A stretch of 35,152 bases of DNA from Candidatus Zixiibacteriota bacterium. GTDB taxonomy: Bacteria; Zixibacteria; MSB-5A5; GN15; FEB-12. The position numbers and the translations under genes were made by a program. Of this stretch, positions 16,045 to 24,679 are shown in pieces (position 1 is the first letter of the stretch; each line of letters starts with the position of its first letter). The notes beneath the pieces were generated by a model, which saw only the letters and a program-made list of their open reading frames with translations, did not search any database and was not told the DNA's origin. The DNA lies in NCBI GenBank assembly GCA_028289585.1, contig JANQPI010000043.1, positions 1 through 35,152 of the forward strand, given 5' to 3'.

Positions 16045-16088
16045 AAGGACCGGTACTGTCAAGCCACGGCAGCCGGTCCTTCTTTTTT
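16045..16088 (+). terminator. Rho-independent terminator after the small basic gene
   Basis: AAGGACCGG (16045-16053) pairs with CCGGTCCTT (16073-16081). Inner CTG/CAG pairing is possible in the loop, and TCTTTTTT follows. It isolates the small basic gene from ppdK. Confidence 0.85.
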
Positions 16089-16169
16089 CGTTGCGCTCAC
16101 GCCAAATTCCTGTTAGTTACAACAATAACAAGCACATACACTTAAGTCGTTGTCGCCGTAGGAGATAGC

Positions 16170-19073
16170 ATGGCTGCCACGAAGACAAACAAGCGCAAGT
16201 CCGCGTCCAAAGCAAAATCATCCGCACATCGTCAGTATTTCTATTTCTTCGGCAACGGGAAGGCCGACGGCGATGCGTCGATGCGCGACCTGCTCGGTGG
16301 CAAGGGAGCCAACCTGGCCGAGATGGTCAACGCCAAGATCCCGGTTCCCACCGGTTTCACGATTACCACCGATGCCTGTCGGCTGTTTTACGATTCCGGA
16401 ATGGAGCTTCCGAAGGGATTCGATGAGGAGATGATGGTCCAGGTTGCGGCGCTGGAGAAAGCGACCAAACTCACCTTCGGCGATACCAACAATCCGCTTC
16501 TCGTTTCCGTGCGTTCGGGGTCGAAGTTCTCGATGCCGGGTATGATGGATACGATTCTCAACCTTGGCCTCAATGACGATACCGTTGCCGGACTGGCGGC
16601 CAAGACGAAGAACGAGCGGTTTGCTCTCGACAACTACCGCCGCTTCATTCAGATGTTTGGCAATGTCGTTCTTGGGATCGATAAGGATCTCTTCGAGGAT
16701 GTCATCACCAAGAAGAAGAAAGATCGAAAGATCAAACAGGACTCGTCACTCCAGGTTGTTGATCTGAAAGATATTGTCAAGAAGTACAAGGCGATCGTTC
16801 AGAAGAAGACCGGCGAGTCGTTCCCCGAAGATCCAATGATACAGCTCCAGATGGCGCGCGATGCAGTCTTTCGCTCGTGGAACAATCCCCGTGCGATTAC
16901 TTACCGTCGACTCCACGATATTCCCTCGGAGATCGGCACCGCCGTCAATGTGCAGGCGATGGTCTTCGGCAACATGGGGAATACGTCGGCGACCGGTGTT
17001 GGTTTTACGCGCGACCCCGGTACGGGGGCTAACGAGTTCTACGGCGAGTACCTGATCAATGCTCAGGGTGAGGATGTCGTTGCCGGGATCCGCACGCCGA
17101 AGCCAATCAAGGACTTGGCGAAGGAGATGCCGAAAGCATTCAAGCAGCTTCGCGACATCACCGCTCGCCTGGAGAAACACTATCGAGACATTCAGGATTT
17201 TGAGTTCACCGTCCAGGAGGGTGAACTCTTCATGCTACAGACGCGCAACGGAAAGCGCACGGTTCAGGCAGCAGTGAAAATTGCGGTCGACATGGTGCAT
17301 GAAAAACTGATTACCAAAGAGGAAGCCCTGATGCGGATCGAGCCGGAATCGATCGATCAGTTGCTGCATCCCCAACTCGACCCCAAGGCGAAGTACGAAG
17401 TGATTGCCAAAGGTCTGGCGGCGTCGCCCGGGGCCGCTTCGGGCGCAGTCTTTTTCACGGCCGATGATGTCGTTAATCAGTCGAGCAAGGTCGCCACAAT
17501 CCTGGTTCGTGAGGAGACGAACCCCGACGACATTGAAGGGATGAACGTTGCACAGGGAATTCTCACCTCACGTGGGGGGATGACGTCCCACGCGGCCGTT
17601 GTCGCCCGCGGGATGGGCAAATGCTGTGTGACCGGAGCGGAGCAGATTCTCGTCAACACCGCAAAGAAGTACTTCCAGGTTGGCAAGTTGCAGATCAAGG
17701 AAGGGGAGACGATCACGCTCAATGGTTCGACCGGTGAGGTGATTGTTGGTACGGTCGATACGATCGAGCCCGAGCTTTCCGATGAATTCACCGAGCTGAT
17801 GTCGTGGGCGGATGACTTCCGCACGCTTGGTATCCGAGCCAATGCCGACATCCCGCGTGACGCTGCCAAAGCAGTGGAGTTCGGGGCGGAGGGCATCGGT
17901 CTCTGTCGCACCGAGCATATGTTTTTTGCTGAGGATCGGGTTCCGATCGTTCAGCAGATGATTCTCGCGGACTCTCCAGCTGACCGCCAGGCGGCCCTCG
18001 ACAAACTGTTGCCAATGCAGAAGAAAGATTTCAAGGGGCTCCTTGATGCGATGGAGGGGCTGCCGGTAACGATTCGTACACTCGATCCGCCGCTGCACGA
18101 GTTCCTTCCGCGCGAGGAAGAGGTCAAAGCCAAACTCGATGGGCTTGACCCTCGATCGGACACCTATGAGGAGGATCTGGAGGAACTGCAGCACACGTTG
18201 AAGCGCGTTCAGGAATTAGCCGAGGCGAACCCGATGCTCGGTCACCGGGGCTGCCGTCTGGGTATCTTTTTCCCGGAGATAACTGAGATGCAGGTCCGGG
18301 CGATCATCACCGCTGCACTCGAGCTGGCCAAAGCTGGCAAAAAGGCGCTCCCGGAGATCATGATCCCGCTCGTGGGCCACGTTAACGAACTCAAACACCA
18401 GAAAGAGGTCGTGGAACGTGTCGCTGCCGAAGTCCTTTCGCGGACAAAGATCACCGACCTCGAATTCCTGATCGGCACGATGATCGAAATCCCTCGAGCT
18501 GCGGTTGTTGCTGACCAGATTGCCGAGGAAGCCGACTTCTTCAGCTTCGGAACGAACGATCTAACGCAGATGGGTATGGGCTTCTCGCGCGACGATGTCG
18601 GCAAGTTTCTCGGTGGATACATAGAGAATGGAATCCTCCCCGGTGATCCGTTTGTCTCGATCGATCAGGAGGGTATCGGCAAGTTTGTTTCGATGGCGTT
18701 TGAGACCGGTCGGGCGACTAAGCCGACTCTGAAAGTCGGTGTGTGTGGTGAGCATGGTGGCGACCCCAAGTCGATCGAGTTTTTCAACGCCCTCGGCTTG
18801 AACTATGTCAGCTGCTCGCCATTCCGCGTACCGATCGCGCGCCTCGCGGCGGCCCAGGCGGCCCTTCGACAGGGAACGCCGGCGACAGGCAAAGCCAAGG
18901 TCGTTAAGGCTGCCAAAAAGGTGACCCGCAAGACCGCCAAGAAGGCTACGGCCAAGAAGACTGCGACCAAGCAGACCACCAAGAAGGCGGCGGTAAAGAA
19001 GACTCCGACCAAGAAGGCCGCCAAGAAGACGGTCAAAAAAGCGGCGAAGAAGAAATCGGGCTCGCGCAAATAG
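16170..19073 (+). CDS. ppdK: Pyruvate phosphate dikinase with histone-H1-like C-terminal tail
   Basis: The protein interconverts pyruvate, ATP and phosphate with phosphoenolpyruvate, AMP and pyrophosphate. At 967 residues it exceeds the usual 870-900. A basic leader (1-24) precedes the nucleotide-binding domain (LLGGKGANLAEM, GSKFSMPGMMDTILNLG). The phosphohistidine domain has GGMTSHAAVVARG with His474. The PEP/pyruvate barrel has LDPPLHEFLP and the CGEHGGDP loop with Cys859. All catalytic landmarks are present. Residues from about 906 form a tail of repeated KKA, AKK and TKK units; of its last 60 residues I count 25 Lys and 2 Arg. The tail is in frame before the only stop and resembles histone-H1/HC1-type tails. 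AGGAGA five bases before the ATG supports the start. It is probably transcribed alone. Confidence 0.96.
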   Translation: MAATKTNKRKSASKAKSSAHRQYFYFFGNGKADGDASMRDLLGGKGANLAEMVNAKIPVPTGFTITTDACRLFYDSGMELPKGFDEEMMVQVAALEKATKLTFGDTNNPLLVSVRSGSKFSMPGMMDTILNLGLNDDTVAGLAAKTKNERFALDNYRRFIQMFGNVVLGIDKDLFEDVITKKKKDRKIKQDSSLQVVDLKDIVKKYKAIVQKKTGESFPEDPMIQLQMARDAVFRSWNNPRAITYRRLHDIPSEIGTAVNVQAMVFGNMGNTSATGVGFTRDPGTGANEFYGEYLINAQGEDVVAGIRTPKPIKDLAKEMPKAFKQLRDITARLEKHYRDIQDFEFTVQEGELFMLQTRNGKRTVQAAVKIAVDMVHEKLITKEEALMRIEPESIDQLLHPQLDPKAKYEVIAKGLAASPGAASGAVFFTADDVVNQSSKVATILVREETNPDDIEGMNVAQGILTSRGGMTSHAAVVARGMGKCCVTGAEQILVNTAKKYFQVGKLQIKEGETITLNGSTGEVIVGTVDTIEPELSDEFTELMSWADDFRTLGIRANADIPRDAAKAVEFGAEGIGLCRTEHMFFAEDRVPIVQQMILADSPADRQAALDKLLPMQKKDFKGLLDAMEGLPVTIRTLDPPLHEFLPREEEVKAKLDGLDPRSDTYEEDLEELQHTLKRVQELAEANPMLGHRGCRLGIFFPEITEMQVRAIITAALELAKAGKKALPEIMIPLVGHVNELKHQKEVVERVAAEVLSRTKITDLEFLIGTMIEIPRAAVVADQIAEEADFFSFGTNDLTQMGMGFSRDDVGKFLGGYIENGILPGDPFVSIDQEGIGKFVSMAFETGRATKPTLKVGVCGEHGGDPKSIEFFNALGLNYVSCSPFRVPIARLAAAQAALRQGTPATGKAKVVKAAKKVTRKTAKKATAKKTATKQTTKKAAVKKTPTKKAAKKTVKKAAKKKSGSRK

Positions 19074-19095
19074 CGACAAGCCCCGGGACCACGAC

Positions 19096-19123
19096 CCACG
19101 CGGATCATTACTTGACCGCGTGG
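19096..19123. other. Hairpin downstream of ppdK
   Basis: CCACGCGG (19096-19103) pairs perfectly with CCGCGTGG (19116-19123) across a 12-base loop. No T-run follows, so it is not a classical intrinsic terminator. It may stabilise the 3' end or be incidental. Confidence 0.4.
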
Positions 19124-19183
19124 CGAAATCTCGTTCCCTTCGGCCAGACCCGATCACGTCACTTGATGGACTGACCTGCGCCG

Positions 19184-19753
19184 ATGGCAACGACAATGAC
19201 AATTGACCGTATTCGCGTCTGGAGTTTCGTTCGGATCGCCTTTCCGATCAACTTCGTCGTTGGTCTTATCATCGGTATCGTGGTATCACCAATTGTGTCA
19301 GTTGTCGCCGCAGCGTTTTACGCGACGGTGATTGCGGACATGTCGCCGTTCGCAGCGACCACCGACCCGCCCGCCTGGCTGGGCAGCGCTATGTTGATTC
19401 CGCTGTTCGTTGCCGCGGCCGCAGCGATAGCTAACACCGCCCTCGGTCTCCTGACTGTTGCGACATTCAATGTGATTGCCGGTATTGTCGGTGGTGTGGA
19501 GGTTTCGATCGCACCAACCGAGTCGAAGTCACGAACGATTCGGGCTCCGGAACCAACCGCAATTCCGGCACCAGCGCGAGCCCCGGCGCAGCGGTATGTG
19601 GGTGCACCGCCGCCCCCTCCGCCAATTGGCAGCAGGCCAGTGCATGTGACCACGGCGAAGACAACGTCGAAGCCGGTACGTCCATCGACTGATGCGATGT
19701 CACTCCAGATTCGACCGATCCGGCGGCGAGCTTCCGGACACAAACGACCGTAG
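19184..19753 (+). CDS. DUF3566-like two-helix membrane protein with proline-rich tail
   Basis: This 189-residue protein begins with a short basic segment (RIRVWSFVRIAFPINF) leading into a hydrophobic helix (VVGLIIGIVVSPIVSVVAAAF). After an extracytoplasmic loop (ADMSPFAATTDPPAW) comes a second helix and a close of TFNVIAGIVGGVEVSI. The two helices and the (V/I)GG(V/L)EV ending resemble DUF3566, a small actinobacterial membrane family. The last 80 residues are cytoplasmic, rich in Pro, Ala and Arg, with a run of six prolines (APPPPPPIG). It lies 9 bases before gltX and is probably co-transcribed. Function is unknown and the family assignment is tentative. Confidence 0.65.
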   Translation: MATTMTIDRIRVWSFVRIAFPINFVVGLIIGIVVSPIVSVVAAAFYATVIADMSPFAATTDPPAWLGSAMLIPLFVAAAAAIANTALGLLTVATFNVIAGIVGGVEVSIAPTESKSRTIRAPEPTAIPAPARAPAQRYVGAPPPPPPIGSRPVHVTTAKTTSKPVRPSTDAMSLQIRPIRRRASGHKRP

Positions 19754-19762
19754 GAATTCACC

Positions 19763-21202
19763 ATGGCAACTCCACCACGAGTTCGTATTGCGCCATCTCC
19801 ATCGGGCTACCTCCATGTCGGCACCGCGCGGACGGCGATCTTCAACTGGCTTTTCGCCCGTCATCACGGGGGACAGTTTCTGATCCGGATCGAGGATACC
19901 GATGCCGAACGATCCGATCCGGCCCTTGTTGACCCGATCCTGGACGCCCTGCGTTGGCTTGGTATCGAGTCCGATGAGGAACTCGTCTTTCAGTCGTCAC
20001 GCAAGGACCGGTATGCCGAGCTGGCGCAACAGCTACTGGCGTCGGGTCACGCGTATCGTTGCTTCGCGACGCCCGAGGAGCTGGAAGAGATGCGCAATCA
20101 GGCGCGTGCTGAGAAGCGGCCACCGATGTACGATCGACGTGGGCTGCGGCTGACCGATGATGAGGTGGCGGCCAACCTCGCTGCCGCTAAGCCGCACGTG
20201 TTGCGATTACGTATTCCGGATGGTGAAACTACGTTCGATGACATGGTCGCCGGGCCGATTACTCGGCAGAACAAAGACATCGAAGATCTGATCATTGCTC
20301 GATCAGATGGATCGGCGACGTACAATCTGGCGGTCGTGATCGATGATCACGAGATGGGGATGAGTCATGTGATTCGGGGCAATGACCATATTTCCAACAC
20401 GTTCAAGCAGATACACCTCTACCAGGCGTTCGGGTGGGAGGTGCCCCGCTTTGGTCACGTCCCGCTGATTCTCCGTCCGGATAAGAAGAAGGTTAGTAAG
20501 CGCTTGGGTGACAAAGATGTTGGCGAGTATCGTCACGACGGGATCCTCCCTGAGGCGATGTTTAACTATCTCTGTCTGCTTGGTTGGTCGCCGAAGACGG
20601 ATCGTGAGCACTACACCGTCGACGAACTGGTCACCATCTTTGATGATGCGAACTTTAATGCGAGCAATGCCGTCTTCGACGAAGACAAGCTGAGCGCGTT
20701 CAACAAAGCCCACATTCAGTTGGCCGATGTCGACGTACTGCTACCGCGTGTGGTGCGAGAATATGTCTCTGCGGGGATCATGACTGAAGCTTCGGCCAGT
20801 GATCAGACCGAGCGATTTCGAACGATGATAGCAACTGTCCGGGAGCGAACGCGCCGTCTTTCAGACTTCGTTTCTCTTGGTTCGTACTTCTTCTCTTTCG
20901 ACTATACGTACGACGAAAAGGGGAGCGCGAAACACCTCACCGCTGAGGCGGTGCCGCTGTTGACAGAATTCGGCACTCGTTTGGCGGCGCTGGATCGGTT
21001 TGACGAGCCGTCGGTCGAACAGGTCCTTTCGGAAGTTGCGGAAGAGCGGGGAGTAAAACGGGCGCAGTTGATCCACCCCACTCGTCTCGCTGTTTCGGGG
21101 ATGACGGTTGGTCCATCGCTGTTCACATTGTTGGTCGCCCTTGGCCGCGAGACCGTCATCGAACGAGTGAAAAAAACTGTTGCCATCCTGTCCGGCGGCT
21201 GA
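19763..21202 (+). CDS. gltX: Glutamyl-tRNA synthetase
   Basis: This 479-residue class I synthetase charges tRNA with glutamate. The N-terminus has APSPSGYLHVGTART, where HVGT at about 18-21 is the HIGH-type signature. It is followed by RIEDTD and RSDP. The KMSKS counterpart is KVSKR at 243-247 in a KKKVSKRLGD context. The insertion domain includes CFATPEELEEMR and PPMYDRR. The helical anticodon-binding part fills residues after about 320. The length is normal for a bacterial GltX. Whether it is discriminating (tRNA-Glu only) or also charges tRNA-Gln cannot be told by eye, and no gat genes are in the window. It starts 9 bases after the DUF3566-like gene. Confidence 0.97.
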   Translation: MATPPRVRIAPSPSGYLHVGTARTAIFNWLFARHHGGQFLIRIEDTDAERSDPALVDPILDALRWLGIESDEELVFQSSRKDRYAELAQQLLASGHAYRCFATPEELEEMRNQARAEKRPPMYDRRGLRLTDDEVAANLAAAKPHVLRLRIPDGETTFDDMVAGPITRQNKDIEDLIIARSDGSATYNLAVVIDDHEMGMSHVIRGNDHISNTFKQIHLYQAFGWEVPRFGHVPLILRPDKKKVSKRLGDKDVGEYRHDGILPEAMFNYLCLLGWSPKTDREHYTVDELVTIFDDANFNASNAVFDEDKLSAFNKAHIQLADVDVLLPRVVREYVSAGIMTEASASDQTERFRTMIATVRERTRRLSDFVSLGSYFFSFDYTYDEKGSAKHLTAEAVPLLTEFGTRLAALDRFDEPSVEQVLSEVAEERGVKRAQLIHPTRLAVSGMTVGPSLFTLLVALGRETVIERVKKTVAILSGG

Positions 21203-21269
21203 CATATGGCCAAGAGGTGATCATGAGGTGACGGAAGCAGCGGGATAGCTTCCGGGAGTGTGCTAGACG

Positions 21270-21470
21270 ATGTATCAGTGGCTCTGTACAGTCTGCGGTT
21301 ACATGCACGATGAGGAGGAGTCGCCCGGTTCCTGCCCGGTTTGCGGTGCTCCTCGCAAGGCCTTCAAAATGTGGAATGAGGAAGACGTCGAGGACGTCAA
21401 CCTGGCTGATTCCGAGAACGGTGGCTTCGAGGACAACGACTACTGGGGCGACGACTACGAGGACAACTGA
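21270..21470 (+). CDS. Rubredoxin-like zinc/iron ribbon protein with acidic tail
   Basis: This 66-residue protein has MYQWLCTVCGYMHDEEES and GSCPVCGAP. The four cysteines (6, 9, 22, 25) form a rubredoxin-like CxxC...CxxC site, with the short spacing of the rubredoxin domain of rubrerythrins. Residues after about 35 are almost entirely Asp, Glu and Asn and lack structure. It may carry electrons through Fe(SCys)4, or it may bind zinc only; the sequence does not decide. It lies 123 bases before a flavoprotein reductase, a natural electron donor, but the gap means co-transcription is uncertain. Confidence 0.85.
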   Translation: MYQWLCTVCGYMHDEEESPGSCPVCGAPRKAFKMWNEEDVEDVNLADSENGGFEDNDYWGDDYEDN

Positions 21471-21593
21471 CCCGACCTTGTAGCTCCGTTTTCTTTAGCC
21501 CTGTCCACACCCGTACCCTATACTCAGCAAAACGTACGTACCGGCCCCAAGCTTGTTGGGCACCGGAGCCGTTCCTATCTGTTTGAGAGGGAG

Positions 21594-22691
21594 ATGACAG
21601 CGAACGAAGCACAACGAGAACCGGTCGACAACCGGGACATCTATGATATCACGTTCATCGGCGCCGGGCCGGTGGCGCTCTATGGGATGTACTATGCGGG
21701 CCTTCGACTGACCCGATTCAAGGCGATTGACCCGCTCGAAGAAACCGGCGGGGCACTGACCGCTCTCTATCCTGAAAAATACATCTATGACGTTGGAGGT
21801 TTTCCGAAGATCACGGCCAAGGAATTGGCTCAGCATCTACATGAACAGGCGACGCAGTACCCGCATACGCTTTGCCTCGGCGAGCGTGTCGAATCTCTGG
21901 AGCGGGGCGATGACGGCATCCTGTCGATAACCACCCAGGCGGGAGTTCATTTCAGCCGAACCGTAATCATTTGCGCGGGACTCGGTGCGTTTACGCCGAG
22001 AAAACTCGAACTGCCGGATGTTGAGCGGTTGGATGGTCACGGAATCTATTACGCCGTTCGCCGCAAGGCCGACTTTGCCGGTCGACGGGTCCTGATTGTT
22101 GGTGGCGGAGACTCCGCGTTCGACTATTCGATGATGCTTGAGCCGGTCGCGAAATCGATTACGCACATCCACCGCAACAGCTTCTTTTCCGCCCACGAGG
22201 ATTCGATTCGTAAGGTTCAGGCGTCGACGGTTGAGATGCGTTTCCCCTTCTGGGAGGTCAAAGCGATTCATGGCGATGACCACGTTACGGGGGCGACCAT
22301 CCACCAAACGAAGACCGGGGAAGAGATCGATCTGGAGATCGACGCAATCATCTTCAACCTCGGATGGTTGACCAGCCTTGGACCAATCGTTGATTGGGGT
22401 CTGACACTCGACGGGAATGCGATTGCGGTTGATCGCCGCATGCGTACCAACATTGAGGGCGTCTATGCGGCGGGAGATATCTGTACCTACGATGGCAAAC
22501 TGAAGTTGATTTCACTCGGTTTTGGTGAGGTTGCCATTGCCGTGAACAACGCCAAGAATTATGTCGATCCGCGGGCGAAAGTTGCTCCTGGTCACTCGAC
22601 CGATAAACACGAGATTGCGCTGAAGAAGGCATCGCGCAAGACGAAGCAAAACCAGCCTAAGGAACTTGCGGTCCCCCCGACCAAGCACTAA
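21594..22691 (+). CDS. Ferredoxin-NADP reductase-like flavoprotein (thioredoxin-reductase fold without CxxC)
   Basis: This 365-residue protein has an N-terminal FAD motif (FIGAGPVALYG, about 21-31), a central NAD(P)H motif (VLIVGGGDSAFD, about 166-177) and the second FAD motif GVYAAGDICTY (about 299-309). It follows the thioredoxin-reductase layout, but the pyridine-nucleotide domain has no CxxC, which fits the type-2 ferredoxin/flavodoxin-NADP reductases of Firmicutes and green sulfur bacteria. The C-terminal 30 residues are Lys-rich (KKASRKTKQNQPK) and beyond the usual family end. GAGAGGGAG lies directly before the ATG. nadA follows 12 bases later. Its partner may be a ferredoxin, or the rubredoxin-like protein encoded just upstream. 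Confidence 0.87.
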   Translation: MTANEAQREPVDNRDIYDITFIGAGPVALYGMYYAGLRLTRFKAIDPLEETGGALTALYPEKYIYDVGGFPKITAKELAQHLHEQATQYPHTLCLGERVESLERGDDGILSITTQAGVHFSRTVIICAGLGAFTPRKLELPDVERLDGHGIYYAVRRKADFAGRRVLIVGGGDSAFDYSMMLEPVAKSITHIHRNSFFSAHEDSIRKVQASTVEMRFPFWEVKAIHGDDHVTGATIHQTKTGEEIDLEIDAIIFNLGWLTSLGPIVDWGLTLDGNAIAVDRRMRTNIEGVYAAGDICTYDGKLKLISLGFGEVAIAVNNAKNYVDPRAKVAPGHSTDKHEIALKKASRKTKQNQPKELAVPPTKH

Positions 22692-22703
22692 GCGGGAGGC
22701 TGT

Positions 22704-23786
22704 ATGTTTAACGCACTACCACAAGAGTATCGGGTCGCCCCGCCCGAAGAGTTACGAGCCCGAATTGCGGCGGCACGGGAGCAACTTGGGTCGCGGCTGA
22801 CGATACTTGCTCACCATTATCAGCGTCTTGAAGTGTGTGAGTTTGCCGACCATATCGGCGACTCGTACGGGCTTTCGAAGATTGCCGCCGCGATGCCCGA
22901 GGTCGACTACATCGTTTTTTGCGGTGTTCATTTCATGGCGGAATCGGCTGACATTCTCGCGCAGCCGGATCAGACAACGTTCCTGCCCAACCCGCTCGCG
23001 GGTTGTCCCATGGCTGATATGGCAGAGGTGGCCGATGTCATGGAAGCCTGGGCGGTGCTCAACGACCTGGGCGTGGCCGATCGAACGATTCCGGTGAGCT
23101 ACATGAATACGGCGGCAGGGCTGAAAGCGTTTACGGGCAAGAACGGTGGCCTGATCTGCACGTCATCGAATGCCAACGGTGCTCTTGAGTGGTCGTTATC
23201 GCGGGGCGACAAGGTCTTTTTCTTCCCCGACGAACACCTGGGTTACAACACGGCCGTACGGTTTGGAGTGCCGCGCGAACGAATCGTCTTTTGGGACTTT
23301 GCCGAGGACCAGGGGGGACTCACCGACGAACAGATTCGTGAGGCGACGGTCATTCTTTGGAAGGGTCACTGCCACGTACACACGAACTTTTCGCCCGAGC
23401 ATATTGATCAGATGCGGGAGACCTACCCGGACGTACGGATTATTGTTCATCCGGAATGTCCACCGGCGGTGGTCGACAAGGCTGACGCCTTCGGGTCGAC
23501 CAAGTTCATCACGGAGTATTGTGAATCTGCACCTGCCGGAGCGGTGATTGCCATTGGTACCGAGGTGAACCTGATCAATCGCATGGCCCACTACTATCCG
23601 GACAAGACGATTCTTGAGCTCTCTGGTCAGACGTGCGCTGTGTGTGCCAACATGTATCGGACAACGCTTAACGATCTTGCCTTTTGCCTGGAGCGCATCG
23701 ACGACTTCAAGCCGATCCGCGTGCCGGAGCATATAAAAGCGGATGCCCGACTGGCGCTGGAGCGAATGCTGGAAATCCCCAAGTAG
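22704..23786 (+). CDS. nadA: Quinolinate synthase
   Basis: This 360-residue [4Fe-4S] enzyme condenses iminoaspartate with dihydroxyacetone phosphate to quinolinate in NAD synthesis. Signatures are ILAHHYQ (about 34-40), GDSYGLSK, IVFCGVHFMAESADIL (Cys73), ICTSSNA (Cys152), FFFPDEHLG, HPECPP and the final LSGQTCAVCANMYRT (Cys311 and Cys314), from which the cluster ligands come. It is the long form with the C-terminal CxxC. No nadB or nadC is in the window, while nadE lies at 30756 on the other strand. GGGAGG precedes the ATG. Its TAG abuts the GTG start of the lipoprotein gene. Confidence 0.96.
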   Translation: MFNALPQEYRVAPPEELRARIAAAREQLGSRLTILAHHYQRLEVCEFADHIGDSYGLSKIAAAMPEVDYIVFCGVHFMAESADILAQPDQTTFLPNPLAGCPMADMAEVADVMEAWAVLNDLGVADRTIPVSYMNTAAGLKAFTGKNGGLICTSSNANGALEWSLSRGDKVFFFPDEHLGYNTAVRFGVPRERIVFWDFAEDQGGLTDEQIREATVILWKGHCHVHTNFSPEHIDQMRETYPDVRIIVHPECPPAVVDKADAFGSTKFITEYCESAPAGAVIAIGTEVNLINRMAHYYPDKTILELSGQTCAVCANMYRTTLNDLAFCLERIDDFKPIRVPEHIKADARLALERMLEIPK

Positions 23787-23788
23787 TG

Positions 23789-24568
23789 GTGCGCACCGTT
23801 ATCGCAGCTGCTTCACTGTCGATCATCTTGATTGCTTGTCAGGGAGAACCGGTGCCGTCCGATGTCGGTGAGATTGTCGACTCATTCGAAACCGTTCTGA
23901 CCTTTGCCGACACGGCTTGGGCTGGTGACGACTCGATCGGTATCTTTGCCGTTGGCAAAGTTACCATCCCCGCCACCCTCGATTCACTCCTCAACAGCTG
24001 CGTTTTCGCGATGATTGCTGACCGCTTCGGAGCTGCTGAGTCACCAATTGCTGCGCTTGAGAAACGAATCGCCACGGTGACCTCTGAGTTTGCGAAATTC
24101 ACGGACGAGGATTCGATGTATGCGATTCAACACGCCGACCAGAACAACCGCCCGATCTGGTTCCAGTACGACACGATTGCTGTTCTTGAAATCGACACGA
24201 CTGAGGATCGTGTAACCTTCGTGCACGCCGTTTCGTCGTATACCGGTGGGGCGCACGGGTTGTCGGAACGAGGTTTTTCGGCCTACCGCTTGTCCGATTC
24301 ATCTCGCATCCGGCTGGCTGACCTCTACGGCGAGGAAAAACTCAGCGCTGTCCGAGCCCGGGTAGACTCAACTTTTCGTGAGGAGCGGAATCTCTCCTCC
24401 GACACGTCGCTAGCCGAGGCAGGGTTCTTTGTCGATGAGGCGCAGCTCCCGCTCTCAGCCGAGGTGGCGATTCTCTCCGATAGCCTCGTTTTTTGGTACA
24501 ATCCGTATGTCGTCGCTCCGTACTCGGTCGGACCGATCCGTGTCGCGATCCCGCGTCCTCCATGGTGA
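23789..24568 (+). CDS. Lipoprotein with DUF4163/DUF3298-type domain
   Basis: The chosen GTG start, two bases after the nadA stop, gives a 259-residue protein with a lipoprotein signal (ASLSIILIAC, Cys17). A longer reading from 23684 would overlap nadA by a hundred bases and hide this signal. The later part has VSSYTGGAHGLSERGFSAYRL, the DUF4163-like turn, and FWYNPYVVAPYSVGPIRVAIP, the typical end of DUF3298. These paired domains occur in anti-sigma factor RsiV-like and other envelope proteins of Gram-positives and many Gram-negatives. I see no catalytic motif. Lgt, the enzyme that would modify it, is encoded at 28310. Function is unknown. Confidence 0.83.
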   Translation: MRTVIAAASLSIILIACQGEPVPSDVGEIVDSFETVLTFADTAWAGDDSIGIFAVGKVTIPATLDSLLNSCVFAMIADRFGAAESPIAALEKRIATVTSEFAKFTDEDSMYAIQHADQNNRPIWFQYDTIAVLEIDTTEDRVTFVHAVSSYTGGAHGLSERGFSAYRLSDSSRIRLADLYGEEKLSAVRARVDSTFREERNLSSDTSLAEAGFFVDEAQLPLSAEVAILSDSLVFWYNPYVVAPYSVGPIRVAIPRPPW

Positions 24569-24589
24569 CGATGTTGCCCGGGCACGACC

Positions 24590-24618
24590 TTGACGTCGTC
24601 CCGATCCACCGCTACATT
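24590..24618 (+). promoter_or_regulatory. Candidate promoter for the E2 gene
   Basis: TTGACG (24590-24595), 17 bases, then TACATT (24613-24618). Both hexamers are close to sigma70 consensus with optimal spacing, about 60 bases before the E2 start. Confidence 0.5.
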
Positions 24619-24679
24619 CGGCGAAAATGAGAACTCCGCGGCCGCCCGTGCGGCTGCACACGTATAGACGGGAGCCATA

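Noticed and set aside
19096-19123. Hairpin after ppdK as an intrinsic terminator
   Set aside because: The stem is perfect but is followed by CGAAATCTCG, not a T-run, so I list it only as a hairpin.
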